DNA of 12,725 nucleotides, from the NCBI GenBank assembly GCA_049301135.1, contig JBAQKP010000141.1:1-12725 (forward strand). The letters are read 5' to 3'. The position numbers and the translations under genes are program-made. Shown one piece after another: positions 1-5,527 of the stretch (within the stretch, counting starts at the first letter, position 1; each line of letters begins with the position of its first letter). The notes under the pieces are model-generated. The model searched no databases. It was not told where the DNA came from and saw only the letters and a list, made by a program, of their open reading frames with translations. Source of the stretch: JAYXXU01 sp049301135 (lineage in GTDB: Bacteria; Pseudomonadota; Gammaproteobacteria; Pseudomonadales; Moraxellaceae).

Positions 1-1161
1 CCACACCTGTTGGCGCAGCGTGATTTTGCCGAGCGTTTTCACAGTGAAGCGCGCATGGTGGCCAGCTTATCGCATCCGAATATTATTACCGTGTATGACG
101 TGGGGATTCATGAACAATACCATTACATGGCGATGGAGTTTCACACCGGCGGGCATCTCGGCGAGTCGATTGAAAAAGGCGATATTACCCCGCAGCGTGC
201 GTTAGAAGTGACCCGTGATATTGCGATGGCGCTGTCTTTTGCGCATGAAAATGGCATCGTGCATCGTGACCTTAAGCCCGATAACGTGTTGTTTAGTAAG
301 CTGGGTTTGCCGATCTTGACCGATTTTGGGATTGCGCGGGATCTGTACGTCGATAGCCAAATGACCCAAATCGGCTCGACCGTCGGCACCCCGAAGTATA
401 TGAGTCCCGAACAGGCCAAAGGCGAAAAAGTCGATGGCCGCGCTGATCTGTATTCCCTTGGCGTGATGCTGTACGAGATGCTGCTTGGCGTGCCCCCGTT
501 TACCGCGCAAGACACGATTACCTTGGCGATTAAGCACTGCCAAGAAGCCGTGCCACCCTTGCCGATGGACTTGGGACGCTACCAGCCGCTGCTGGATAAG
601 CTGCTTGCCAAAGAAGCCCGTTATCGCTTTCAGACCGGCGTTGAAGTGCGTGACGCGATTGATGCGATTTTAAAAGCCCCTACAGCGGCTGTTTCAGCCC
701 AAACCGCCAGTGCGCCCGCCAGTTTTTCGGCGCTGCCATCTACTCAGCCCAAATCATCGGCCAGTCATGAGCTGGTTGCCGGTTCGCCGAGCCAATCGTT
801 TTATCGCTACAGTGATGAAGAAACCGGCAACTTCTTTAGCAAAAAAATCATCCGGCGCGTCAATTTTAGCGCGGATGATTATGAGGAGTTCAGCACACAT
901 TTTCAGAAGATGGCGGATGATCTGACTGTTTGGATGAAGCAAGCGGGCAAAAAAGCCGATACGTTGCACCTGTCGATTGAAGCACATCCGTGGATTCATA
1001 AGCGGATTATCGACAAGATTCGGGCGGATTTTAGTGCCGGTCATGGCTATGGCGACTTTGCCAATCGTGGCACAGTGACGCTGCATTTATATGATCCGAT
1101 TGATCCGACGGGTAAGCAGTATCTGGTGCGCTCAAAAGGTAAGCAACCAACCGCCAGCTAG
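1..1161 (+). CDS. Ser/Thr protein kinase, C-terminal part (5' end outside window)
   Basis: Hanks-type protein kinase, which transfers phosphate from ATP to Ser/Thr of target proteins. The reading frame is open from base 1, so the gene starts upstream; the TTG at 10 is not a credible start because the first visible residues already belong to the region before helix C. Visible motifs are the helix-C segment (SEARMVASLSHPNI), catalytic loop HRDLKPDN (262-285), DFG (322-330) and activation segment GTPKYMSPEQ (385-414). The glycine loop and ATP-binding lysine are therefore outside the window. After about base 670 comes an Ala/Ser/Pro-rich linker, then a charged domain of roughly 115 residues (about 795-1145) that I do not recognise. 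No membrane segment or PASTA repeats are seen, so the kinase appears cytosolic. The stop TAG is only 8 bases before the tRNA-Leu promoter -35 candidate, and no terminator is visible between. Kinase identity is confident; substrate is unknown. Confidence 0.93.
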   Translation, partial: PHLLAQRDFAERFHSEARMVASLSHPNIITVYDVGIHEQYHYMAMEFHTGGHLGESIEKGDITPQRALEVTRDIAMALSFAHENGIVHRDLKPDNVLFSKLGLPILTDFGIARDLYVDSQMTQIGSTVGTPKYMSPEQAKGEKVDGRADLYSLGVMLYEMLLGVPPFTAQDTITLAIKHCQEAVPPLPMDLGRYQPLLDKLLAKEARYRFQTGVEVRDAIDAILKAPTAAVSAQTASAPASFSALPSTQPKSSASHELVAGSPSQSFYRYSDEETGNFFSKKIIRRVNFSADDYEEFSTHFQKMADDLTVWMKQAGKKADTLHLSIEAHPWIHKRIIDKIRADFSAGHGYGDFANRGTVTLHLYDPIDPTGKQYLVRSKGKQPTAS

Positions 1162-1171
1162 ACAAAACTTG

Positions 1172-1199
1172 TTGCTTTTTATAAAAGATTTGCTAATAT
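1172..1199 (+). promoter_or_regulatory. Promoter of tRNA-Leu(UAG)
   Basis: TTGCTT (1172-1177), a 16-base spacer and TAATAT (1194-1199) precede the tRNA by 11 bases. A TG at 1191-1192 gives an extended -10. The GC-rich stretch after the -10 (GGCGCAC) resembles the discriminator of stringently controlled stable-RNA promoters. An alternative -35, TTGTTG at 1169, would leave a 19-base spacer. The promoter begins just after the kinase stop codon. Confidence 0.6.
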
Positions 1200-1210
1200 G
1201 GCGCACCACT

Positions 1211-1295
1211 GGGGCTGTGGCGAAATTGGTAGACGCACCAGATTTAGGTTCTGGCGCCGCAAGGTGTAAGAGTTCGAGTCTCTTCAGCCCCACCA
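1211..1295 (+). tRNA. tRNA-Leu (anticodon UAG)
   Basis: Complete class II tRNA folded by eye. The acceptor stem GGGGCTG (1211-1217) pairs with CAGCCCC (1285-1291), with discriminator A1292 and encoded CCA at 1293-1295. The anticodon stem CCAGA/TCTGG (1238-1242 and 1250-1254) holds the loop TTTAGGT with anticodon TAG at 1245-1247, reading CUN leucine codons. A long variable arm (CGCC-GCAA-GGTG) is typical of leucine tRNAs. The T stem AAGAG/CTCTT encloses TTCGAGT (1273-1279). It sits alone, with no neighbouring tRNA seen. Downstream sequence has no convincing U-tailed terminator on this strand. Confidence 0.97.
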
Positions 1296-1354
1296 TCCAT
1301 TTAATAAAATCAATAGTTTGCAAAGGTTTGGTGTAATCTTGGTGCTGTAAGCAG

Positions 1355-1378
1355 TAAAAATCCCGAGCAAGTCGGGAT
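1355..1378 (-). terminator. Rho-independent terminator of DUF2147 copy 1
   Basis: Stem ATCCCGA (1360-1366) and TCGGGAT (1372-1378) with a 5-base loop. Read on the minus strand it is followed by five T (bases 1360-1356, the first being part of the stem). It lies about 20 bases after the stop of the 1397-1900 gene. On the plus strand it lacks a T tract, so it is a poor terminator for the tRNA. Confidence 0.8.
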
Positions 1379-1396
1379 GATGACGCGCTGCTGTGC

Positions 1397-1900
1397 TTAA
1401 GGTTTTGGCTTGTAGTCAACTTCGCGTAACCACGTTTGGGTACGTCCCATAAACGGCACGCCGATAATATGCCCACGCAAGGTCAGGCGCCGACCATCAC
1501 GACTGACGCGTGCTTCGCCTTGGTAAAATTTACCGCTCAATGGATCAATCACGAAGCCATCGACATAGCGCTTTTCGTTGCTACGCGTTAATTTTTCTGA
1601 AGCGCGTAAATTCCACAGGAGTGGTAAACCAATAATTTTGCGGTCAGTAAATGGGGCAGGACAGTTAATACACTTCTCAGCCGGTGTGTAGTCAGGGCGC
1701 TCTACGGTGGCAACAATCGTCGCAAGATAGGAGCCGTTTTGTGCGTTTTGGATGCGCACAATCGCTTTGGCAAAGCCGGTCGTATCATCAATCGTACGCC
1801 AATAGCCCAAAATTGGATCGTTTGCATTCGCCCACGATAAGCTTGCAGTCAGCCCGAGCAAAAAGGTCGTCATTAGACGGATTAAAAAACTACGCATCAT
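1397..1900 (-). CDS. Exported DUF2147 family protein, copy 1
   Basis: Small secreted protein (167 residues) of the DUF2147 family; biochemical function unknown. A basic, hydrophobic N-terminus with likely cleavage after SWA (about residue 24) predicts Sec export to the periplasm. Family hallmarks are GYWRTIDDTTGFAK (32-45), C77-x-x-C80 followed by PAPFT, LLWNL (94-98), DPLSGK (119-124) and the C-terminal RTQTWLRE (153-160). The paired cysteines could form a disulfide after export. A strong AAAGGAG ribosome site lies 5 bases before the first of two adjacent ATGs and 8 before the second (1897), so either may be used. The mature part is most like copy 2 (1397-1900 versus 2163-2675). It has its own terminator and a 262-base upstream gap, suggesting an independent transcript, though I see no convincing promoter. 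Confidence 0.9.
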   Translation of the reverse strand: MMRSFLIRLMTTFLLGLTASLSWANANDPILGYWRTIDDTTGFAKAIVRIQNAQNGSYLATIVATVERPDYTPAEKCINCPAPFTDRKIIGLPLLWNLRASEKLTRSNEKRYVDGFVIDPLSGKFYQGEARVSRDGRRLTLRGHIIGVPFMGRTQTWLREVDYKPKP

Positions 1901-2006
1901 CGCTGCTCCTTTGCGAAAAAAGGATTGCCACTACACAACATCAACCTGTATCGACTTACTCATCTGCCTAGGCTGTTGTTGTGATGGCTGAATCCGTCGA
2001 GGTCAG

Positions 2007-2024
2007 GGTGAAAAGACGTTCACC
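2007..2024. repeat. Small inverted repeat upstream of DUF2147 copy 1
   Basis: GGTGAA (2007-2012) and TTCACC (2019-2024) form a 6-bp dyad with a 6-base spacer, in the 262-base gap between copies 1 and 2. It could be an operator half-site pair or chance. Apart from this, the hairpin at 2103-2136 and an 8-bp GCCTAGGC palindrome near 1967, I see nothing in the gap and no credible gene. Confidence 0.25.
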
Positions 2025-2102
2025 TGTGGGCACAATACAGGATTCATCAGCCTGAATAAAGGCACTGCGTAGAATTTTCAGCGAGGCGTGTCTAATTATT
2101 AC

Positions 2103-2136
2103 GATTGAGAGGCGCTATCTCTAGCGCATCTCAATC
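2103..2136 (-). terminator. Strong hairpin downstream of DUF2147 copy 2
   Basis: GATTGAGA plus GCGCTA (2103-2117) pairs with TAGCGC plus TCTCAATC (2122-2136) around a TCTC loop, giving 14 bp interrupted by one G-A mismatch. It starts 27 bases past the copy 2 stop codon. The minus-strand downstream sequence (GTAATAATTAG) is AU-rich but not a run of U, so this may be a weaker terminator or an mRNA 3'-end stabilising hairpin. Confidence 0.55.
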
Positions 2137-2162
2137 CTGTGCGGACACGTGTTCAGGCGAGT

Positions 2163-2675
2163 TTATCTGATTTTTTGGGTGTAGTTGGCTTCACGTAGCC
2201 ATGTTTGGGTGCGCCCCTGACCAATCATCGGCATTCCGATGACATTGCCACGCAGGGTCAAGCGTCTGCCATCGCGACTGACCCGCGCTTCGCTTTGATA
2301 AATTTTGCCACTGAGCGGGTCGATGACATAGCCATCGACGTACAGCTTTTCATTATTGTTGCCAAGCTTATCGGAGTTACGCAGATTCCAGAGCACCGGT
2401 AAACCGATGATTTCACGATCAGTAAACGGGGCAGGGCAATTGTTACAGAGTTTGGCTGGCGTATAGTCCGGTCGAGGCAGTGTGGCGACTACTGTGGCAG
2501 AATAAGCACCTTTTTCACCATTTTGAACATGTACAACGGCTTTGGCAAAGCCAGTCGTATCCTCAATCGTACGCCAATAGCCGAGGATCGAATCATTTTC
2601 ATTCGCCCAAGTGACGCTCACATTCAGTCCGAGTAAACCTGTGGTTAGTAGACCCATTAAAAACCCACGCATCAT
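2163..2675 (-). CDS. Exported DUF2147 family protein, copy 2
   Basis: 170-residue DUF2147 protein of unknown function, predicted periplasmic. The start is set at the ATG pair preceded by AAAGGAG with a 5-8 base spacer; a longer frame beginning at 2702 would place that ribosome site inside the coding region. The signal peptide MMRGFLMGLLTTGLLGL leads to likely cleavage after TWA (residue 24). Shared motifs are GYWRTIEDTTGFAK (32-45), C77-x-x-C80-PAPFT, VLWNL, DPLSGK (119-124) and RTQTWLRE (155-162). The mature region resembles copy 1: both have GLPxLWNLR, an NEK-YVDG segment and EARVSRDGRRLTLRG. The leader and signal peptide are nearly identical to those of copy 3 (22 of the first 25 residues). 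The upstream region carries a weak promoter candidate with two overlapping dyads. Confidence 0.9.
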   Translation of the reverse strand: MMRGFLMGLLTTGLLGLNVSVTWANENDSILGYWRTIEDTTGFAKAVVHVQNGEKGAYSATVVATLPRPDYTPAKLCNNCPAPFTDREIIGLPVLWNLRNSDKLGNNNEKLYVDGYVIDPLSGKIYQSEARVSRDGRRLTLRGNVIGMPMIGQGRTQTWLREANYTQKIR

Positions 2676-2733
2676 CGCAACTCCTTTGAGAAAAAATTCC
2701 AACCTTGGAAAGTCTGACGGCTAAAAACGGTCA

Positions 2734-2746
2734 GCAGTAATACTGC
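2734..2746. repeat. Operator-like dyad in leader of DUF2147 copy 2
   Basis: GCAGTA-A-TACTGC is a perfect 13-base inverted repeat. Its centre (2740) is 21 bases from that of GTATTG-A-CAATAC (2755-2767), which puts the two on the same DNA face, as seen for pairs of repressor sites. It falls about 15 bases after the transcription start expected from the promoter candidate at 2761-2790. Confidence 0.35.
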
Positions 2747-2754
2747 CGCACCGC

Positions 2755-2767
2755 GTATTGACAATAC
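2755..2767. repeat. Operator-like dyad over candidate -10 of DUF2147 copy 2
   Basis: GTATTG-A-CAATAC is a perfect 13-base inverted repeat that covers the candidate -10 hexamer (TATTGT on the minus strand, 2761-2766). Its centre is exactly 21 bases from the dyad at 2734-2746. The half-site sequences of the two differ, so a shared regulator is only a possibility. Confidence 0.35.
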
Positions 2768-2790
2768 AACAGTGTCTATATTCTGTACAA
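2761..2790 (-). promoter_or_regulatory. Candidate promoter of DUF2147 copy 2
   Basis: On the minus strand TTGTAC (2785-2790), an 18-base spacer and TATTGT (2761-2766). It matches the sigma-70 consensus only moderately, at 4 of 6 bases each. It would give a leader of about 80 bases before the ATG pair at 2675. Confidence 0.3.
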
Positions 2791-2797
2791 GTGGGTG

Positions 2798-2828
2798 ACA
2801 GCACAGCATTGCCAATACGCTGTGCTGT
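2798..2828 (-). terminator. Hairpin downstream of DUF2147 copy 3
   Basis: ACAGCACAGC (2798-2807) pairs perfectly with GCTGTGCTGT (2819-2828). The 11-base loop itself contains ATTG/CAAT complementarity that could extend the stem. It is 16 bases past the copy 3 stop. No U tract follows on the minus strand, so it is not a classical intrinsic terminator. Confidence 0.5.
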
Positions 2829-2844
2829 TGGTCGGGCAAGCAGG

Positions 2845-3342
2845 TTATGACTTCGGTTTAGGGGTGTAGTTATTTTCACGCTGCCATGTTTGGGTGCGAT
2901 TTAAAAAACCTGCGCCAATAATTTTACCGCGTATGCGCAGCCGACGATTATCGGGACTGAGTCTGGTCTCTAGTGCGTAGATTTTGCCGGATAATGGATC
3001 AATAATGTAGCCGCCAGTATAGTGTAACGCTTTGTTTGGATCAGGTTTCATGTTCCATACCAACGGCATATCGACCAATCTGCGATTGGTAAATGGTGCA
3101 GGGCAATCAACACAAAATTCTGCGGCGGTGTAATTGGGGCGCTCGACCGTCTCGACGATGTTGCCAATATAAGTGCCATTGCTGGCTTTTTGGATCTGCA
3201 CAATCGCTTTGGCAAAGCCGGTTTCATCATCTATGGTGCGCCAATAGCCCAACAGAGGATCACTGGTGTTCGCCCAGCTCAGGCTGACATTTAATCCCAG
3301 TAAACCTGTGGTCAGCAGACCGATTAAAAAACCACGCATCAT
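2845..3342 (-). CDS. Exported DUF2147 family protein, copy 3 (mosaic)
   Basis: 165-residue DUF2147 protein, predicted periplasmic, function unknown. The start is placed at the ATG pair 5 bases after GGAG (3348-3351), in parallel with copies 1 and 2; a frame from 3369 would overlap the ribosome site. Motifs are GYWRTIDDETGFAK (32-45), C77-x-x-C80-PAPFTNR, LVWNMK, DPLSGK (115-120), LSPDNRRL and RTQTWQRE (149-156). The first 25 residues and the leader match copy 2, differing at 3 of 25 residues. From about residue 30 on, the protein matches copy 4 at about 81% by hand count (25 differences in about 135) and is much less like copy 2. This points to recombination or gene conversion between tandem copies. 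Confidence 0.9.
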   Translation of the reverse strand: MMRGFLIGLLTTGLLGLNVSLSWANTSDPLLGYWRTIDDETGFAKAIVQIQKASNGTYIGNIVETVERPNYTAAEFCVDCPAPFTNRRLVDMPLVWNMKPDPNKALHYTGGYIIDPLSGKIYALETRLSPDNRRLRIRGKIIGAGFLNRTQTWQRENNYTPKPKS

Positions 3343-3460
3343 CACAGCTCCTTTGATAAAAACATCCAACCATGGAAAATCAGCTAAAAATCAGTGCCAC
3401 CAGCAAGATTGAGTCGTGCGCTAGAGTCACAACAGCCCATTATCGCCATACAAACGCAAA

Positions 3461-3490
3461 CAGCATCCCACTTTGAATACAGGGACGCTG
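3461..3490 (-). terminator. Probable terminator of DUF2147 copy 4
   Basis: CAGCATCCC (3461-3469) pairs with GGGACGCTG (3482-3490) except for one A-C mismatch, with a 12-base loop. Minus-strand sequence after the stem reads TTTGCGTTTG, which is T-rich. The hairpin begins 13 bases past the copy 4 stop codon. Confidence 0.5.
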
Positions 3491-3503
3491 TCAAATCAGT
3501 GGG

Positions 3504-3995
3504 TTATTTAGGTTTAGGCGTGTAGTTGTTTTCGCGCAGCCATGTTTGTGAGCGATTTAAAATACCTGCGCCAATCACTTTGCCACGTAGCGTCAGGCGA
3601 CGATTGTCCGGACTGAGCTTGGCTTCTGCTGCATAGATTTTGCCGGACAACGGATCGATGACATAGCCACCGAGGTAGTGTAATTCTCGTTTTGGATCAG
3701 GCTTCATATTCCAGACGACTGGCATGTCGACGATCTTACGATTGGTAAATGGTGCTGGACAATCGACACAAAACTCTGCGGCAGTATAGTTTGGCCGTTC
3801 AATGGTTTCGACCACGGTGGCCAGATAGGTGTTATTGCTGGCTTTTTGAATCTGAACGATGGCCTTGGCAAAACCAGTGGCATCATCAATACTGCGCCAG
3901 TAGCCCAAAAGCTGATCGGCATCGGCGGCGCTAGCAGTCACAGAAGCCAGTCCCATGGCGAGCGTGGTAACCAGTGCTGAAAACATCCGTTTCAT
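3504..3995 (-). CDS. Exported DUF2147 family protein, copy 4
   Basis: 163-residue DUF2147 protein, predicted periplasmic, function unknown. The start MKRMFS is chosen because AAGGAG (GGAG at 4004-4007) lies 8 bases upstream; the longer frame from 4025 would run through this site and the regulatory dyad. The signal peptide (cleavage near ASA, residue 23) is unrelated in detail to those of copies 1-3. Mature motifs are GYWRSIDDATGFAK (31-44), C76-x-x-C79-PAPFTNR, VVWNMKPDP, DPLSGK (114-119), LSPDNRRL and RSQTWLRE (148-155). It is divergently oriented to obgE across a 253-base gap. It has the clearest promoter of the group and a CRP/Vfr-like site in its leader, so it may be the copy with distinct regulation. 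Confidence 0.92.
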   Translation of the reverse strand: MKRMFSALVTTLAMGLASVTASAADADQLLGYWRSIDDATGFAKAIVQIQKASNNTYLATVVETIERPNYTAAEFCVDCPAPFTNRKIVDMPVVWNMKPDPKRELHYLGGYVIDPLSGKIYAAEAKLSPDNRRLTLRGKVIGAGILNRSQTWLRENNYTPKPK

Positions 3996-4010
3996 GGTTG
4001 ATACTCCTTG

Positions 4011-4026
4011 TGTGATCAGATTCACA
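4011..4026 (-). promoter_or_regulatory. CRP/Vfr-type binding site in leader of DUF2147 copy 4
   Basis: TGTGA-TCAGAT-TCACA matches both half-sites of the CRP consensus TGTGA-N6-TCACA exactly. It lies between the candidate promoter (TATAAT at 4049-4054) and the ribosome site (4004-4007), centred about 23 bases downstream of the expected transcription start. At that position a bound CRP-family protein would more likely repress than activate. The match is seen in the sequence; the regulator is inferred. Confidence 0.55.
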
Positions 4027-4048
4027 TTAAAAGCTGAGTCTGTCTGAC

Positions 4049-4078
4049 ATTATACGCATTTTTATAGTCGGACTACAA
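4049..4078 (-). promoter_or_regulatory. Promoter of DUF2147 copy 4
   Basis: On the minus strand TTGTAG (4073-4078), an 18-base spacer and a perfect TATAAT (4049-4054). The expected start near 4042 gives a leader of about 47 bases. The -35 is weak (TTG only), which is consistent with regulation. Confidence 0.55.
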
Positions 4079-4144
4079 TTGGGTAATGTTGGAATTTGTG
4101 TGACTTGGTCGGTCGTATCTGCCGCTCGACAGGCTGCTTTAATT

Positions 4145-4173
4145 TTGCATCGGTAAGTTTGTGGATCGATATT
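4145..4173 (+). promoter_or_regulatory. Candidate promoter of obgE
   Basis: TTGCAT (4145-4150), a 17-base spacer and GATATT (4168-4173), about 75 bases before the obgE start. Each hexamer is an imperfect match. A TACTAT at 4173-4178 is an alternative -10. Confidence 0.3.
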
Positions 4174-4248
4174 ACTATTCAGCGCGAGTAGAGTCTGTCA
4201 AAATACGCGGTTTTAGTAAAGCAGCCCCCATAGGGCGAGGAGCCAATC

Positions 4249-5460
4249 ATGCGCTTTGTAGACGAAGCCGTTATTTCGGTACATGCCGGAGACGGTGGCA
4301 ATGGCGTTGCAAGCTTTCGCCGTGAAAAATTTATTCCATTTGGCGGGCCTGATGGCGGTGACGGTGGTAAGGGTGGCGATATTATTTTGGTCGCTGCGAT
4401 AGATGCCAACACATTGGTCGATTATCGCTATACGCGAAAGTTCCGCGCTGAACGTGGCAATAATGGCCGCGGTGCAAACTGTGCCGGTCGTGGCGCACCG
4501 GATGTGCTCCTGACTGTGCCAGTGGGGACGACGGTGGTAGATGTCGAAAGCGGTGATGTGATTGGTGATTTGATTGCCGATGGCCAGCAGTTGTTGGTTG
4601 CGGCTGGAGGACGTGGTGGTCTGGGCAACACGCATTTTAAAAGCTCAACCAATCGTTCGCCGCGTCAGTGTACGTCTGGTACACAAGGTGAAAACCGTGA
4701 GATTCGCTTAGAGCTGAAAGTGCTGGCGGATGTCGGCCTGTTGGGGTTGCCAAACGCCGGTAAATCGACTTTTATTCGTGCGGTCAGTGCAGCGAAGCCA
4801 AAAGTCGCCGATTATCCATTTACCACCTTAGTGCCGAATCTGGGCGTAGTGGATATTGATCGGCATCGCTCCTTTGTGATGGCAGATATCCCTGGCTTGA
4901 TCGAAGGCGCCGCTGAAGGTGCTGGCTTGGGTGTGCGGTTTTTAAAGCATTTGGCACGCACGCGTATTTTATTGCATTTGGTCGATGTACAGCCGATTGA
5001 TGGCTCTGATCCTGTACATAATGCCAAAGTGATCATGGATGAGCTGGTTCGTTTTTCACCAGCCTTGGCCGAGCTGCCGATGTTGCTGGTGTTGAACAAA
5101 CTAGATCAAATTCCGACCGAGCAACACAACGCCTTGTGTACGCATATCGTGGCGGAGTTGGGTTGGACTGGTCCTGTGTTCCGCACCTCAGGTCTCACCA
5201 GTGAAGGCACACGGCCGGTGGTCTATCATTTGATGGATCAGATTGAGCGTGAGCGTGAGCGTGAGATCGAAGATCCTGATTTTGCTGAGATGATTAAGGC
5301 ACGACGTGCCAAGCTTGAGCAAGAAACCCGTGAAAACTCACTGGCGTTACAAGAGGCACAACGCGCAGCACGCCGTGCGGCACGTTTGGGTCTGGATGAT
5401 GAGGATGAGGACGACGATTGGGATGACGCTGACGGCGCTGAAGTGATTTATGCGCGCTAG
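4249..5460 (+). CDS. obgE: GTPase Obg (ribosome assembly / stress GTPase)
   Basis: Essential Obg GTPase, which acts in late assembly of the 50S ribosomal subunit and links GTP/ppGpp levels to growth. At 403 residues it has the usual three-part layout. A glycine-rich Obg domain (1-158, e.g. GDGGNG and GGPDGGDGGKGGD) precedes the G domain with P-loop GLPNAGKS (166-173), DIPG (213-216), NKLD (283-286) and TSG (313-315). A charged C-terminal tail ends in a strongly acidic stretch (DDEDEDDDWDD, 383-393). The start has a GAGGAG ribosome site at 4237-4242 with a 6-base spacer. Three in-frame GAGCGT repeats (5245-5262) encode ERERER at the end of the G domain. rplU/rpmA, which often precede obg, are absent here, and a DUF2147 gene separates it from proB. 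It ends in a strong hairpin. Confidence 0.98.
   Translation: MRFVDEAVISVHAGDGGNGVASFRREKFIPFGGPDGGDGGKGGDIILVAAIDANTLVDYRYTRKFRAERGNNGRGANCAGRGAPDVLLTVPVGTTVVDVESGDVIGDLIADGQQLLVAAGGRGGLGNTHFKSSTNRSPRQCTSGTQGENREIRLELKVLADVGLLGLPNAGKSTFIRAVSAAKPKVADYPFTTLVPNLGVVDIDRHRSFVMADIPGLIEGAAEGAGLGVRFLKHLARTRILLHLVDVQPIDGSDPVHNAKVIMDELVRFSPALAELPMLLVLNKLDQIPTEQHNALCTHIVAELGWTGPVFRTSGLTSEGTRPVVYHLMDQIEREREREIEDPDFAEMIKARRAKLEQETRENSLALQEAQRAARRAARLGLDDEDEDDDWDDADGAEVIYAR
5245..5265 (+). repeat. In-frame hexamer repeat in obgE
   Basis: Three tandem GAGCGT units plus a further GAG encode ERERERE at residues 333-339, in a helix leading to the charged C-terminal tail. Multiples of six keep the frame, so slippage would change tail length without inactivating the protein. 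Confidence 0.6.
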
Positions 5461-5482
5461 TGTTTGAGGTATTCGCTGCAAT

Positions 5483-5516
5483 CGGCGGCCTGAGTGAAAG
5501 CCTCAGGCCGCCGTTT
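5483..5516 (+). terminator. Terminator between obgE and DUF2147 copy 5
   Basis: CGGCGGCCTGAG (5483-5494) pairs perfectly with CTCAGGCCGCCG (5502-5513) around a 7-base loop, followed by TTT. This very stable 12-bp stem starts 22 bases after the obgE stop and lies 14 bases past the stop of the convergent DUF2147 gene. It probably blocks transcription from both sides, although the minus-strand side has no T run. Confidence 0.75.
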
Positions 5517-5527
5517 AGTCTGATGGT

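Noticed and set aside
1091..1336. 81-residue plus-strand frame containing VAKLVDAPDLGSGAARC
   Set aside because: It is translation through the tRNA-Leu gene, a well-known annotation artefact; no ribosome site and it overlaps the kinase end.
1355..1378. Terminator for the tRNA-Leu transcript
   Set aside because: On the plus strand the stem is followed by GATGACG with no T run; it serves the minus-strand gene.
1132..1476. 114-residue minus-strand frame across the tRNA and copy 1 terminator
   Set aside because: It is antisense to the tRNA and passes through the terminator and the end of DUF2147 copy 1; no coding features.
2758..2782. TTGACA with TATATT as a plus-strand promoter
   Set aside because: The spacer is only 13 bases and no plus-strand gene follows.
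3416..3431. CRP-like site upstream of DUF2147 copy 3
   Set aside because: Only one half-site (TCACA) matches at the correct spacing.
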